Positions 37,607 through 48,559 of a DNA stretch of 64,000 nucleotides are shown here, in pieces; within the stretch, counting starts at the first letter, position 1; every line of letters begins with the position of its first letter. Under the pieces are notes generated by a model that was not told the DNA's origin, made no database searches, and saw only the letters and a list, made by a program, of their open reading frames with translations. A program made the position numbers and the translations under genes. Source of the stretch: Oscheius onirici (Eukaryota; Nematoda; Chromadorea; Rhabditida; Rhabditidae); assembly GCA_932521025.1 (NCBI GenBank), contig OW051471.1:10478001-10542000 (forward strand), given 5' to 3'.

Positions 37607-37910
37607 ATTTCAAACTGCAGTTGTGGTTACTTGTGTGCCACAGATTGAAGAAAACTCTTATTTATAGAGAGGCAGTCTCTCCAGGTTCTGTTTGTTTACG
37701 GACGTGGCAAAGTTTACGGAAAGTGCTGCAGACCAGAAAACCTTCCGTCGGCATTGTTCCGTGTCTGATTCATAGCGAGTCTGATAACGTCATTGAGCAA
37801 AGAGTGCCAGCGCTTACTTGCCCGGGAAAACTAGATTGTTCAAGAACACATAAGATCAAGAAATGTTCAATGGATCTCTGAACCGAATAACAGACACCTT
37901 TAGACTCCAG
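37607..37910. other. Intergenic; no gene seen
   Basis: Spacer upstream of the small secreted protein; contains its promoter only. Confidence 0.35.
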
Positions 37911-37911
37911 G

Positions 37912-38294
37912 CTGAGCACCAGGGATGGGCGGATACCGGTTTTCCGGATAGCGCCAAATCGAATTTGGCTGCGCACCAACTCGTAATACATTTATTTATT
38001 TATTTATTCGCAATGATCACATACTTGCTATATGTTGCGCCATGCTAACCTTCCATAGATCCGGATCTGTTCTTGCCGTTCTCCTCCAAATTTCTCCCAT
38101 CGTCTCTCCATCTAGACTTTGGTCGTCCTGTCATTCTTTTGCGCTTGCAAGGCCTCCATTCGTTCAATACATACAGCCTGCGTATCGACATTTGACTACG
38201 GTAGTTGGTCCTATGTATTACGAGTTGGTGCGCCGCCAAATTAAAATTGGCACTATCCGGAAGTCCGGTATCCGCCCCATCCCTGCTGAGCACT
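37912..38294 (-). mobile_element. Inverted-repeat unit enclosing a LINE 3' fragment
   Basis: Arms of ~82 bp at 37912-37992 and 38212-38294 are inverted copies (shared gggcggataccgg, ttccggata, 'gcgcaccaactcgtaatacat'). Between them the minus strand reads WRPCKRKRMTGRPKSRWRDD, the basic G-R-P-x-x-R-W-x-D-D tail typical of non-LTR retrotransposon polymerases, followed by an aataaataaataaata tail. So a 5'-truncated LINE end sits next to, or inside, a terminal-inverted-repeat element. The arm motif acgagttggtgcgc recurs at 40577-40590. Confidence 0.65.
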
Positions 38295-38535
38295 AAGCTA
38301 GAGCTTTGTGCCACAACAAGACAGAAATCAGAAGAGTTATAGGCTTATTTGGATACCAAGTTTCTTTCAGTCGACTTTAGTCAGTCAGTTTCCGGAAGTC
38401 AGAAGAAGAGATTCTCAACCACCTGACCCTGTTCCTTATACTCCTGTAGCTACAGAAGAGAAACACTAGTATCCTCTTCCTGCTTCGAGGCTACATATAA
38501 TGGAACCACCAATATCAAATTCTTCAACTTTATTC

Positions 38536-41005
38536 TCACTTTCCCCTGCTACACCTACATCCCAGTTTCGGCTGATCCTTCCACCAGGGCATCTCGCAGT
38601 AGCAATTCTTTCCCTTGGCACACCCATAAAAAACCTTCTGTCCATTCTTGCCGGGTCTGTCTTCACACATCTCCTCTCCACTTAACAGCGCATTTGCAGT
38701 TTCCATTAGGACAATTTTTCTTCTTTCCACGACTTGTGTAGCAGTCGACCGGAGACTGTGGAGCAGGAGCCGGATCCCACCAAGGCATGCGGTAATTGCA
38801 CTTTTTCTCGATGGGACACCAGTACATAACCTTTTGTCCGTTCTTGCCGGACTTGTCAACACAGAGTTGCTCTCCATATCCATCAGCAGCAGCACAGTCA
38901 CAATCCTCATATTGGCATTTAATTTTCTCTCCACGACTTGTGTGACACTCGAATGCAGGAGCAGATCCCCACCAAGGCATGTGGCAATTACACTTATTTG
39001 TCTTGTAACAAGCATAAAACACCCTTTCTCCGTTCTTTCCAGGCTTATCTTCACACACTTCCTGTCCAGACTTCGTAGCACACTCACAAGTTCCATCATA
39101 GCAGTCTAAGGACTCTCCATAGCTCGTGTGGCAGGCGATAGTAGTAGAGGATTTCCACCAAGGCATCGGGCAGTTGCAATGCTTTGTCTTGGCACAAGCG
39201 TAGAACACCTTCTCTCCGTTCTTTCCAGGTTTATCCTGACAAACTTTCTCTCCAGGATTAGTAGCACAGTCATAATTTCCTTGACATTGTACCTTCTTTC
39301 CCTTGCTCGTATGACAGTCCATAAGAGGAGAAGTAGGACGATTTTCGGCTGCTGGTAGCATCCTACTGGTGACAGCCGTATTCATCCAAGGCATGGGACA
39401 GCTGCAATTGTTCGCAGTGGGACACCAGAACATCAATCCGTTGTCGGCCTTGCACAGTTTTTCAGTTTCTGTCGTAGTGCGAGCACAGCTACAGACTTCG
39501 ACGCAGGCAGTTGGACTCTCACACCACTTATCTTCTCCAGAGTTGGTGAAACATTGAACTTGCGGATGAGCTTGGGTTACATTCCAAGGCATTTTGCAGG
39601 TGCAGTTCTTTTCCTCGGGACACCAGTACATTCTTTCGGTTTCATTAATTTTGACTCTGCACATTCTCTCGGTTTCGTCCAATCGGGCACAGCCACATTC
39701 TGTAGTACATTCACTTGAGGTCGTAGCTCTGCACCACTTTTCGTCTCCGTTACTGGTGAAGCATTGAACTCCGCGTGAATCGAGAGTCGTAACAGGACCA
39801 AGAGTCGTTATTTCTTCAGGGTTATGAGTTGGTATTCCATCACCAATAGCACGAAGACACCGTTCATCCTCGCACCATCTCGCATCTCCAGTGGCATTGT
39901 AGCATAGAACCAACGGCCTGAAATTTCAAAATGGCGAATCACAAATTTTAAAGACATACAAGTATTTTGTCACATTCTGAACAGATCTAGATAAACATCA
40001 GAGTTGTGCGGGAGGGGAGTATGCAGGAGACTTCATTTTATCATTAACAGCAGACAGTTCGACTACGGTAGGTGATGATATGGTGTCTCAATAACACATT
40101 GTGAGACATTGTCTGGAAGTAGCTCAGCATAGGATGGAAAGAAGGATCCTCGGAATTTCTCTGGTAAATAGATGGAGGAATGAGCGGTAAGCTAAAAGAT
40201 TGGAACAAGCTAGCTATTAGCAAGAAACTCAGCTGGGCTCACATCGATAAAACCAACACGATGGGCAAAGCGAGTGACTGAATGGATTCCTAGACAAGGT
40301 ACAAGACGAGCAGGCCGGCAACGGTGTAGATGGATGGACGATGTAAGAGAGCAAGCTGGAAACATGTGGTGGAGGCGAACTGCTGTGGAATGAAAAAGTC
40401 TCAGAGATGCATTCGTCGATATCAGACGTGATTAGCAAATAAATAGAAATAGGTGATATGCAGTCTCTATAGGTTGGCGCGCACCAAACATAAAACAGCT
40501 TTTGTTCTTTTGTAAAACCCAGAAGTGTATCAAAAAGTGACAAAAAGTTTTGATAAATAAGCAGCCTTTATGTTACACGAGTTGGTGCGCACGCAGAAGT
40601 CAAAATGGGACATTGCCCATGCCACTATTCTCTTAATGTTTGGCGAAAGTAGTGTGAACTGTCTCGGTAAATTTGTCAATGTCTACTATCAGGAACTAAA
40701 TGTCTTTCTCAATCCTAATGCATCTGGGCTTGCCAGTGTTCAGACACAAAAATTACAAACTCCAGTTCAACTGACCCTGGTACAACGCTCACCTTTCCGA
40801 GGACGTTTGCTCAGTTTTCTCAGTAGCCACTTCCTCTGTAATCCAACTTTCTTCAGTTGCTTCTGTGGTTTTTTCAGTATTCTCTTTCGTATATTTTTTT
40901 CCACTGATGCGGGGGTCTTCTCCTTCTTCTTTCAATAGTTGCTTTCTCCGTAGTCGTAATTCCTTCAGTAGTTTGCTGGGTTGTTTCAGTCATTACTTCC
41001 TCCAT
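38536..41005 (-). CDS. Cys-module protein A, repeats ending CxCxMPW
   Basis: A Thr/Glu-rich exon (~41005-40795; EVATEKTEQTSSE) with one frame change, a ~0.88-kb intron holding a LINE fragment, then one long exon from 39914. The exon holds about seven modules of ~55-65 residues. Examples start VQCFTSNGDEKWC or ACHTSYGESLDC, have an internal C-x-C, then FYAC or YWCP, and end CxCxMPW (CNCPMPWW, CTCKMPW). Later modules share DKPGKNGEKVFY. The last module changes frame near 38690 (after NGNCKCA) and is completed in another frame to 38536, so there is a one-base indel. I recognise no Pfam family. Extracellular location is inferred from the cysteines. Confidence 0.7.
40035..40460 (+). mobile_element. 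LINE 3' fragment (non-LTR retrotransposon), in intron
   Basis: Plus strand reads HRMERRILGISLVNRWRNE (~40120-40180), the conserved thumb of LINE reverse transcriptases. It then reads WAKRVTEWIPRQGTRRAGR and RCRWMDDVREQAGN (~40260-40360), the G-R-x-x-R-W-x-D-D tail, and ends in gcaaataaatag. The N-terminal part is missing and the frame is interrupted, so it is a dead 5'-truncated copy. It lies antisense in the large intron of Cys-module gene A and explains that intron's unusual length. Confidence 0.75.
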
Positions 41006-41103
41006 AGTCTAAGCATGAGCCACTACATACCAAGGTGTTGTGGCCTCTCCAGGCAGAGAAAAAACGGTCAATGTCTAGACTGACAGACATCACAAGGCCT
41101 TTT

Positions 41104-42673
41104 TCACCGTAACCACAAAAATTCACCAATATCAGATGCAACAACTTTATTCTCACTTTCTTCCGCACGGATTAGAATATAGACAACTGCAGAAAGGATC
41201 CGAACAACACATTGGACGTCTGAAAAGTTCAGCGGCGGTGGAGGAGGCGGTAGAGGAGGAGTAGCAGGAACGGTAGGTAGAACGGTAAGAGGCGGCGGAG
41301 GAGGAGGATCAGTCGGTGCTGGAGCCGGTGGCGGTGGAATTGAGTTCGGAGGTGGCGGCGGTAGAATCGTAAATACTTCAGAATAAACGGTAGTCGTTGA
41401 TTCATCAGAAGCAACTGTAGTTCCATTGTTGTCCCACGGCATCGGACAGCTACAGTCCTCCAGATCACACCAGTAGAAGGTTCCGTTCTCCGGAGTCTGG
41501 CAGAGATGTTCCTGCTCATTTGTGATGTTTTGAGCACATTCACAACAAGAGTCCAAACACGCACGTTCTTCTCCAGAGCTCGTGAAACATTGAATAGCTG
41601 GTTGTGTAGACATCAAAGAAGTAACTGAATTTTCATTGTCCCCCGACATCGGACAGTCACAGTCCTCTCTACCACACCAGTAGTAAGCCTCATTCTCAGG
41701 GGAGTGGCACAGATGTTCCTCCTCATTCGTAGCATTGTGAGCACATTCACACAAATCTCCCGTACACCATTTTTCTTCTCCAGAGCTCGTGAAGCATCGA
41801 ATGGCTTGCTGTGCAGGAGTAGTGGGAATCAGAGTAGTGAACGCAGAAAACGTAGTACTCATCCACGGCATGTTTGTGCAGTTGCAATCCTTCTCGGCAC
41901 ACCAGTACATCATGCCGTTTCCATGGTCCTTGCAGAGATGTTCGCTTGTGTTATTCCCTTGAGCACAGACACACTGTTCAGTACAGGCTGAAGCACTCTC
42001 ACACCACTTTTCTTCGCCGGAACTGGTGTGACAAAGAATTTGTAGCGTTGTATTCGGCTCAGCTCTCATGCAGCTGCAGTCCTTTTTCTCGCACCAGTAC
42101 ATTTTTCCGTTCTCTTTGCACATTCTCTCGGTTTCGTCCAATGGGCACAGCCACATTCTGTAGTACATTCACTTGAGGTCGTAGCTCCGCACCACTTTTC
42201 ATCTCCTTGACTAGTGAAGTATTGAACACCGCGTGGATCGAGAGTCGTCACTGGACCAGGAGTGGTGGTTATCCAAGGCATCGGACAGTCACAATCTTCC
42301 CTGACACACCAGAAGCGATTTCCATTGCTATGATCTGTGCACAATCCTTCCGTTGAATTCTTTCGAGCACAGAAACAGCGGTCATCTTTACACCATTTGT
42401 CTTCTCCATCACTGGTGAAGCATTGAACCAATCTGAAATTATTCTACAATTAAAAGTTTCATACATTTTTTTATGTTGCAGAACTTCCGGAAACTCAAGA
42501 GAACAGTTACTAAAATTTGATTAAAACTCACTCTTCGTGAGGAATCTGCTCAGTTGGTGTGATCCCCTCAGGTGCTTCTGTAGTTATTGTTATCCAATTC
42601 CTTGGAGGGTGGTGACCTTTTTCGCGGCCCAAGTCACCAGGGTGGCGAAAAGAAGAAGCTTGAGCGGATTCAT
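41104..42673 (-). CDS. Cys-module protein B, with Pro-rich tail
   Basis: Paralog and upstream neighbour of gene A. Start 42673 gives a good signal peptide (MNPLKLLLFATLVTWA), but the following exon (TEAPEGITPTEQIPHEE) is in another frame, so a splice or indel is unresolved. After a ~90-nt intron come about six modules (VQCFTSDGEDKWCKDDRC...CDCPMPW; RCFTSSGEEKWC...CDCPMS; QCFTSSGEERAC...CSCPMPW). Compared with gene A, a C is missing at ~42143 ('caatgggcac' against 'caatcgggcac'), which breaks the frame, and the first Cys of that module is Tyr. A Pro-rich stalk (poly-P runs with APAPTD) and a hydrophobic C-terminus (VVRILSAVVYILI) follow. Either a recent pseudogene or sequence error. Confidence 0.68.
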
Positions 42674-42879
42674 CCGCTGAAAAGTAGTAAAGTAAGAGAA
42701 ACGTTAGAGAAAGAGAAAAAAGAAGAAACGAAAGTGAAAAGCCGATGGTTCGGCTGAAGAAGAACGTCTTAAAAAGAGAAAATTGGTAGACACAATTCTG
42801 ATGAGATGTGGACGCCGAAAAGAAAAAGGAAAAATAGTATCGAGAAACTCCCACGCAAAAAAAAAGATAGGGAAAGTAC

Positions 42880-43488
42880 AAATGGAAACTGTCCCTCTGT
42901 CTATTTCTCCAAACTTCCTCAGGATAAACACATGACCTACTGATAACCTGCTTGATTGTTATTATTTCCCACGAATCGTTGTTTTCCCCTGTTTATCCGA
43001 CCTTTTCCCGACGAGCACCCGTTTCCCAAGTCTATTTTCAGTTCAGGTAATTCAAACCTCATGATCTCTACCCCTTGTTCAGACTCGTGCCTGAAACTTT
43101 TTCATTCAAGGATTAAAGATCTGAATTGTTCGACGTTTATTCTTGTTTAATCAACAGTGAAATGGGCAATGACCTGGCCGTTCAAAGTCAGAAAGTTTTC
43201 TTTTTTGCTCAAATTTTGTGCAATCCCGTGATCAGAATGTTCAGCCGCACACTTCCGCCAACTTTGTCCCAAAAGTTCCCATCCCACATTTTTCTCATAG
43301 AATGAACAGGCTCCCATCACTTATCCCAACGGTCGAGAAGTCAAAAAATCTCGTGTGAAATGGGAGCGTATGGCTAAGTTTCGTGTCGTACTCTTAAATC
43401 GTTGTCTATTCACTTCTTCGGTGATAAAATTCGTTTCAGAACCAAACTGAACAAATTCACACTCTCGTGTTCTTCCAAATCAAATCAA
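42880..43488. other. Intergenic; no gene seen
   Basis: Spacer between divergent genes; likely holds both promoters. No RNA or repeat recognised. Confidence 0.4.
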
Positions 43489-44694
43489 ATGACCTCGTCA
43501 CCCAGCACAGTAGCCATTCCCCAGACAACGAACCGAACAGACATACCATCTTTAGGAACATATCTAGACATCGTCAAAGATACTGTAAGAAGATTTCAGC
43601 ACAGACTTTGCTATCTTTTTTTAGTTCGAGAGATGGAACGACTGTAAGATTTGGGCCATTGAACCGTATGCAGTGGACATCGTATTCTACATGAATGCAT
43701 TCTTTGTCGTACTATATCTCTATGTAGTTATACTCATCGTTTACAAAAGATTGACGACAAAACTGTTCCGCAGTAGCTTTTACAACTGTGTTATCTTGTT
43801 AGCCGTTGGTGATATTGGAACAGTGATTACGTGTTCTAGAGGTAAGTTAATGAGGAGAGTAGATACTTTTTCAGTGACCATTCCCGCCTGTTCCCTCAAA
43901 GACATCCCTGCTCGCTATCTCGCATGGGAAGCCATCGGTGTCTTTTGCGTCGATCTGATCTACGGTGTCAACCTAGTAATGTCCCTTGTCCGCCTGAACG
44001 CAATCTTTAACTTCCACTCCAACGGTGCCAAAGACAAAGTTCGTTTTCATCCTGTCGACTTTTTACAAAGCAATTTAGATCAGCAAGTTTTTGAACTTTT
44101 TCCTCATTTTTGAATTCATCTGGTCCTTGACCATGGGAATCCTGTACTTTAATGGTTTCGTGAAGAAAATCTGGTTCGAGGACGTCAAATATTTTGGGGA
44201 GTTTCTCTTTCCGTTCAATTACTTCCGCACCGAGTATAATTGCGCCAAGCTGGGAATAACCTTTGTGATATATGTCGTAGCTTTCGTTAAGCTCAGAATG
44301 GTAGGGATTTTTTGTTCGATACGTAAAATGGTTAAAGGTTTACATTGCTGCAAAGCCACTAGGAAAACAGTCACGATTCTTAATCCTGGCAGTTCTTATA
44401 TTCATCTGTGAACTTTTGTTCATCTATAGCTCCGACTGGCTCGGTTCAGCGTGGGGAATTGGAGACGATGTTTTTAATGCACACGTCAGTTACTTTGGAC
44501 GACCTATAGCTACGGGAATCACTCCGGTTTGACTTATTTCAGGTAATTTTTAAAGGTTTAGGTTTTCTACATTATCTTTTCTTCGGAAGTAAGACACGCT
44601 TGCTTTTGGTTCGTCAAACGTGTTCGGGAAAAGCGTAAGTTGAGAAAAGAGACAGTTGTGAAAAATATAACTTTAGCATCAATGCAATCGGTGA
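43489..44694 (+). CDS. Seven-transmembrane chemoreceptor (Srx/Srsx-like)
   Basis: Exons link in one frame. The first (43489-) gives MTSSPSTVAIPQTTNRTD, a glycosylated N-terminus. A ~40-nt intron follows, then VDIVFYMNAFFVVLYLYVVI (helix 1), NCVILLAVGDIGTVITCSR, DLIYGVNLVMSLVRLNAI (helix 3, with a D/ERY-like VRL), FLIFEFIWSLTMGILYF, CAKLGITFVIYVVAFVKLRM, and after another intron FLILAVLIFICELLFIY (helix 6). A 35-nt intron (gtttga...tttag) removes an apparent TGA and gives ATGITPVFYIIFSSEVR, an N/TPxxY-like helix 7. It ends REKHQCNR at 44694. The NPxxY-like motif and terminal S-S-E-V-R fit Srx/Srsx; assignment to family is moderate. Confidence 0.83.
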
Positions 44695-44885
44695 CGGTTA
44701 CCGTTTTTACGAAGAGAAGCTGATTTCTTTCACTTTTGCCTTTCCTCTAATGGTCGATTGATACACAAAGTGGTCAATTGGAATTTGTTTGCTAATTTAA
44801 TAAAGCTTGCAGGAAATCGTTCATTTGAATGTCTATCTTCGAAATTTGAAGTAGTTGTCGACTTATATTGACGACTAAACCCTTT

Positions 44886-45985
44886 TTAAGAATGAAGAAT
44901 CATTTTGCAAACAAAGGCTCGTTTTGTTTGAATGCATTGTTCATTTGCCCAGGTGTACCGATGACCGAGGCTGCGTGACCACTCGTCTGCCATTATCTAA
45001 AAGCAAAATATGAATCAAGCTATGAAATCATTACGTATGTACAATCATAAGGAGGATTCAAAGGATGTCCAGGGTACCACGGCGGTGGCCAATCGTATGC
45101 TGTACCGTCGATCCACTTCCACTGTCCGCTGGCTTTAAAAAGGCCAATCCACACCTGCTGCGTGATGTCTACAGCCATTCCAGTAGATGAAATGTTTGCA
45201 ACAAATTTGTTTTCCGCGTCGCTATGGATCGAAACCAGGCTAGAATTTATCTGGTGACAATAGTCTGCAGCATCATCCCAGTTTACAAAACGCTTCACTG
45301 TCAAGTAGCAAGAGTTTGTCGAAGGAAAATGCAACCAGTCATCGGGACATCGAACTGAAAAGAAGAATTTGATGATAAACTTGTACAGTACCAGCCACTG
45401 GTGGGCAAGTTGGGGTCGGATTTGTCGATAATACAGGAGGAATTGGGCTTGAGCACGAGCCTGTATCCGTTTTCCAATCCGTCATACAGATAAACGGTAA
45501 AACATTATCGCACGCCAATGTTCTATACCTGATTTATTTGCAAAGTTACCTCCTCACCCCCAATTATTCACTCCTCCCATTATCCCGACACAATGCTTGT
45601 CTGACGACTGTCCGGGAGCCCAGTTTGTATATCCGGTATTAGTTCCATCGACCCAGGCCCAGTCGGGACCCAGAAGTTTTGTTAATCCGATATAATAGTA
45701 GCTTGACGTAGTCATGAGTCCACCAATAAACGTATTTTCAAATCCGTTGATAACAGTGGCTAAGTTGCCACCATCATGAGTACAATTAAGTTGAGCAGCA
45801 AAATAATTGGCTGGCGTAGTGAAAGCCTTGAAGCATCTTTAACAAACTGTTGAAAAAAAACTGAAGTTTTCTTGCCTTGAAGCTGCAGGATAGAGACTAT
45901 AGCCGGAAGGACATTGAGCAGCCGTCTGATGAAGAAGAAATGGTAAAAATAGAAAAACGAACCGCATGGGAAGCAAAACGCGCAT
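44886..45985 (-). CDS. C-type lectin with two lectin domains
   Basis: Start 45985, signal peptide (MRVLLPMRFVFLFLPFLLH). Domain 1: CPSGYSLYPAAS, CFKAFTTPANYFAAQLNC, GGNLATVINGFENTF, YYYIGLTKLLG, WAWVDGTNTGYTNW, KHCVGIMGG, CDNVLPFICM. A Pro/Thr linker (PTCPPVAG) leads to domain 2: CPDDWLHFPSTNSCYL, FVNWDDAADYC, SSLVSIHSDAEN, QQVWIGLFKAS, WKWIDGTAYDWPPPW, and after a ~36-nt intron the last exon with EQCIQTKRAFVCKM, ending at 44886. All framework Cys and WIG/WxW motifs are present in both domains. Intact. Confidence 0.9.
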
Positions 45986-45989
45986 GGGC

Positions 45990-46480
45990 ACTGCTCTTAT
46001 CAGAAAATGTTTACGGCCTGTGGCTGAAAAGCTGAAAAAAGGGTGACTGTGCTCTTTTGATAGGTAAAGATTGTGTGTTGTTCTTCATATAAGGATTTTA
46101 AGGTGTTTGGGGAAAATGCAGGTGTATCCATATCATTGCTACCACAGATTTCCAACCAAGGTGTTCCATGAACTGTTTGTTATTTCCGATCAAATTATAC
46201 CAGTCCAAACGTCCTGTCATGTTTTGTCTAAAGGTATAAATCAAGTTGTTCCGCGATGCTTACTTAAACACAGTAACTTAATGGATCAAACATGATGGCT
46301 AATTCCAGAGTGCGACATTCCAAGTTCTATATTCGATTTGATTGCCACTGTGATATGTGCTCTTCTAACGCATGACTCTAAATATTAGTTTCTCGAGATC
46401 AGTTCTCCCCACACACAGGTGGATATAATAAATATAATTGCATAGAAGGCCTTACTCAGCCCCGTCTATCTTCTTGATTG
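45990..46480. other. Intergenic; no gene seen
   Basis: Spacer between divergent lectin and receptor genes. A TATA-like 'ggatataataaatataat' lies at ~46421-46438, about 50 nt before the receptor start. Confidence 0.45.
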
Positions 46481-46486
46481 CTCCCG

Positions 46487-48012
46487 ATGGAGGAACTAGC
46501 AGCCTTCTCTATTCGTCTCGCAGTGATTTCGGCAGCTACCATCGGATTTCTCCTGAACATCGTTTTAATCTATGTCATCATCAGAAAATCTCCTCGTCAA
46601 ATCAAAAGTTATTCGATTCTGCTGCTATTTTTCGCCTTCACCGATCTACTGTCCTGTCTGCTAGAAATGTTTGTTCTCCAGAGCATTTTTCAGTATCAAG
46701 GTTACGTCATTATTGTGTGCTACGGCTTCTGTCGATTTGTAGGCCCTGCAGCCTGTGGAATGGGGTATTTTAGCAGCTTCCTAAAACAAATCAAAAGTTT
46801 CAGGTATAGTGCTTTAGTTGCCCTTTACACTCATTTTCCTTGGATTCTCCTGGCCAGTTTTATCTACAGGTGGTATGTCATAAGATATGCTATACCGTCA
46901 AGAATGACGGTTGGTTTGGGTGTTGGTATTATGAGTCTTCCCGCTCTTTTTCAACTCTTTATTTCGGTAAATTATGAGTTTTTTAAGTAAAGGACAGGTT
47001 CAGATGAAAGTGGGATCGTCTGCTGAAGCAAGTGCTCCTAATGTCAGTTTTCATGTAAAGGAGCTCTACAGAGGAATGAAAACTGATGGTAAGTTGGGCT
47101 TTTTTTAGTGAATTTTATGTACTTTCCTAGCTTTCTTTTTAAATTTGTCGTTTACCTGCGACTACTTTAGCTGAAAACTTATTACAGATCGATTCTTAAG
47201 AACTGACAAAGGCTCTCAAACAGTCTGAGGTCTGCGTGGTTCAGTCCGGTTAACATGTTTAGGATACTCCCGGTTTAAAACGATAAGCCCTTTTCAATTT
47301 ACCTAGTGGTACGCGCCGTTACTTTAACTCTAAAAAAATGAAAGTGATACTATACTTTTACCGCTAATTCTGGTTTTGTCTGGAATCTCGGAGATATGTT
47401 TCTCAGAAAGTGTTCTCGGGCAAATGAACTTAATTCTGGGCAAGTAGTAGTGTTTGAGCAGTGTTTGACGGCACTTCTGAGATTTTATTGTTAAAGTTTG
47501 CATCTTTTCAGATTTCTTGGCTCTAGGAGCACCACATACCAATGACCTCCTGAATCTCTTATGTAGTTTTCTACTCGAATTTCCGAGTATCCCCATTATG
47601 ATAACAGGTCTACTTCTACAGCGTAGTCTTTTTAACCGACTTAACGTAATGACTTCTTTGTCAGAAACAGCCCTGAAGTTACACAAGTCTTTTATTCAGG
47701 TTTTCCTCGCCATATTTTTTTGTTTACACAACCATTTAGGCCCTAACGTTCAACACTCTTCTTCTTCTCCTCGGCTTGACGTCCAATCTGCTTCTCAACA
47801 TCGAGTTTTTCCTTCTTCCAACCAGTCACATTTTGTCAATTTCCATAACTCTGGTCTTCACAGTTGCCTCAATGTTGAATCCTTGCGGTCCGTTATATTT
47901 TGTTGGCTCCTACAGGAAGTTCCTCATTGGAATGTTGCCTTCCAAAAGACTAAATAACTTGACCACACAAGCTGCGCCATCTAACCCTATAACAAGTCGG
48001 GGTCACGAATAA
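46487..48012 (+). CDS. Seven-transmembrane chemoreceptor (Srd/Srh/Str superfamily)
   Basis: Start MEELAAFSIRLAVISAATIG at 46487, helix 1 LLNIVLIYVIIRKSP, then KSYSILLLFFAFTDLLSCLL (the K-S-Y-S-I-L-L motif typical of Srd/Srh). A 39-nt intron gives CGMGYSALVALYTHFPWILL and SFIYRWYVIR, the helix-3/4 S-F-x-Y-R-x-Y. Later exons give HTNDLLNLLCSFLLEFPSI, the loop SETALKLHKSFIQ, a 40-nt intron, then LTFNTLLLLLGLTSN (helix 6) and VASMLNPCGPLYFVGSYRKF (helix 7 with N-P and Y-R). The stop codon at 48010-48012 overlaps an AATAAA. Complete, and one of four receptors in the window. Confidence 0.85.
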
Positions 48013-48040
48013 ATATTCTGACAAAGTCCCTTTTATTGGC

Positions 48041-48332
48041 TGGGAGAGGCGAGAGTACGGGAAAGGTCTGGGATCTTTGGGTCAGAGACGGAGAGAAGCC
48101 GCTGGCTGACTGCCAGGCAGCTTTCAAGTTACTTTTAAGCGGGAAAATGGATTTTGTTAGATGAATGTCTTCGTTCTTGAGGCTCTGATATACACAATAA
48201 GTTTTCCTCAAAAACCAATAAGTTGCTTGACCAAATCTCCCCTTTAACACATTTTGGCTGAGGGCCAATTACGTCTATGCGTCTCTGACCCAGAATCTCC
48301 CGACCTCTGCCGTACCCTCACGTCTCACAGCC
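48041..48332. repeat. Inverted repeat abutting the SL1 RNA gene
   Basis: Arms of ~54 bp at 48041-48094 and 48279-48332. The left arm (ggctgggagaggcgagag, tacgggaaaggtctggga, tttgggtcagagac) is the inverted counterpart of the right arm (gtctctgacccaga, cgacctctgccgtacc). The right arm ends about 33 nt before the SL1 RNA start, so it covers the region where an snRNA-type proximal element would lie. The left arm is not followed by a leader sequence. Confidence 0.7.
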
Positions 48333-48364
48333 CTGCTTATGTCCCTACAGCGGACCAAATCTTC

Positions 48365-48470
48365 GGTTTAATTACCCAAGTTTGAGGTATTACAATGCTT
48401 CCGACCCTGCAAATGTAGAGGTTGAAAAATATTTTGGAACAGCCTTCCCTTAACTGGGAAGGCAACACAT
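48365..48470 (+). ncRNA. sl1: SL1 spliced-leader RNA gene
   Basis: Bases 48365-48386 are an exact match to the 22-nt nematode SL1 leader (ggtttaattacccaag then tttgag), followed at once by a donor (gtatta). The intron-like part has a stem region, an Sm-type site (aaatattttggaa, ~48427-48439) and a terminal hairpin (gccttccc, loop ttaact, gggaaggc; 48442-48463). Length ~106 nt, as expected for nematode SL RNAs. SL1 is trans-spliced to the 5' ends of many mRNAs. It is a single copy here, not joined to the 5S genes of this window as it is in C. elegans rDNA repeats. Confidence 0.93.
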
Positions 48471-48559
48471 TATTTAGTAAGTGAGCCATACTTTTGGCCC
48501 AGGTCTGGTGAAACTTGTTCAACTGTCACATACATCGGGTCCAGGTTTCAAATACTTAC

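Noticed and set aside
44529-44531. In-frame TGA before helix 7 of the receptor at 43.5 kb
   Set aside because: A 35-nt intron starting gtttga removes it and gives a good helix-7 motif.
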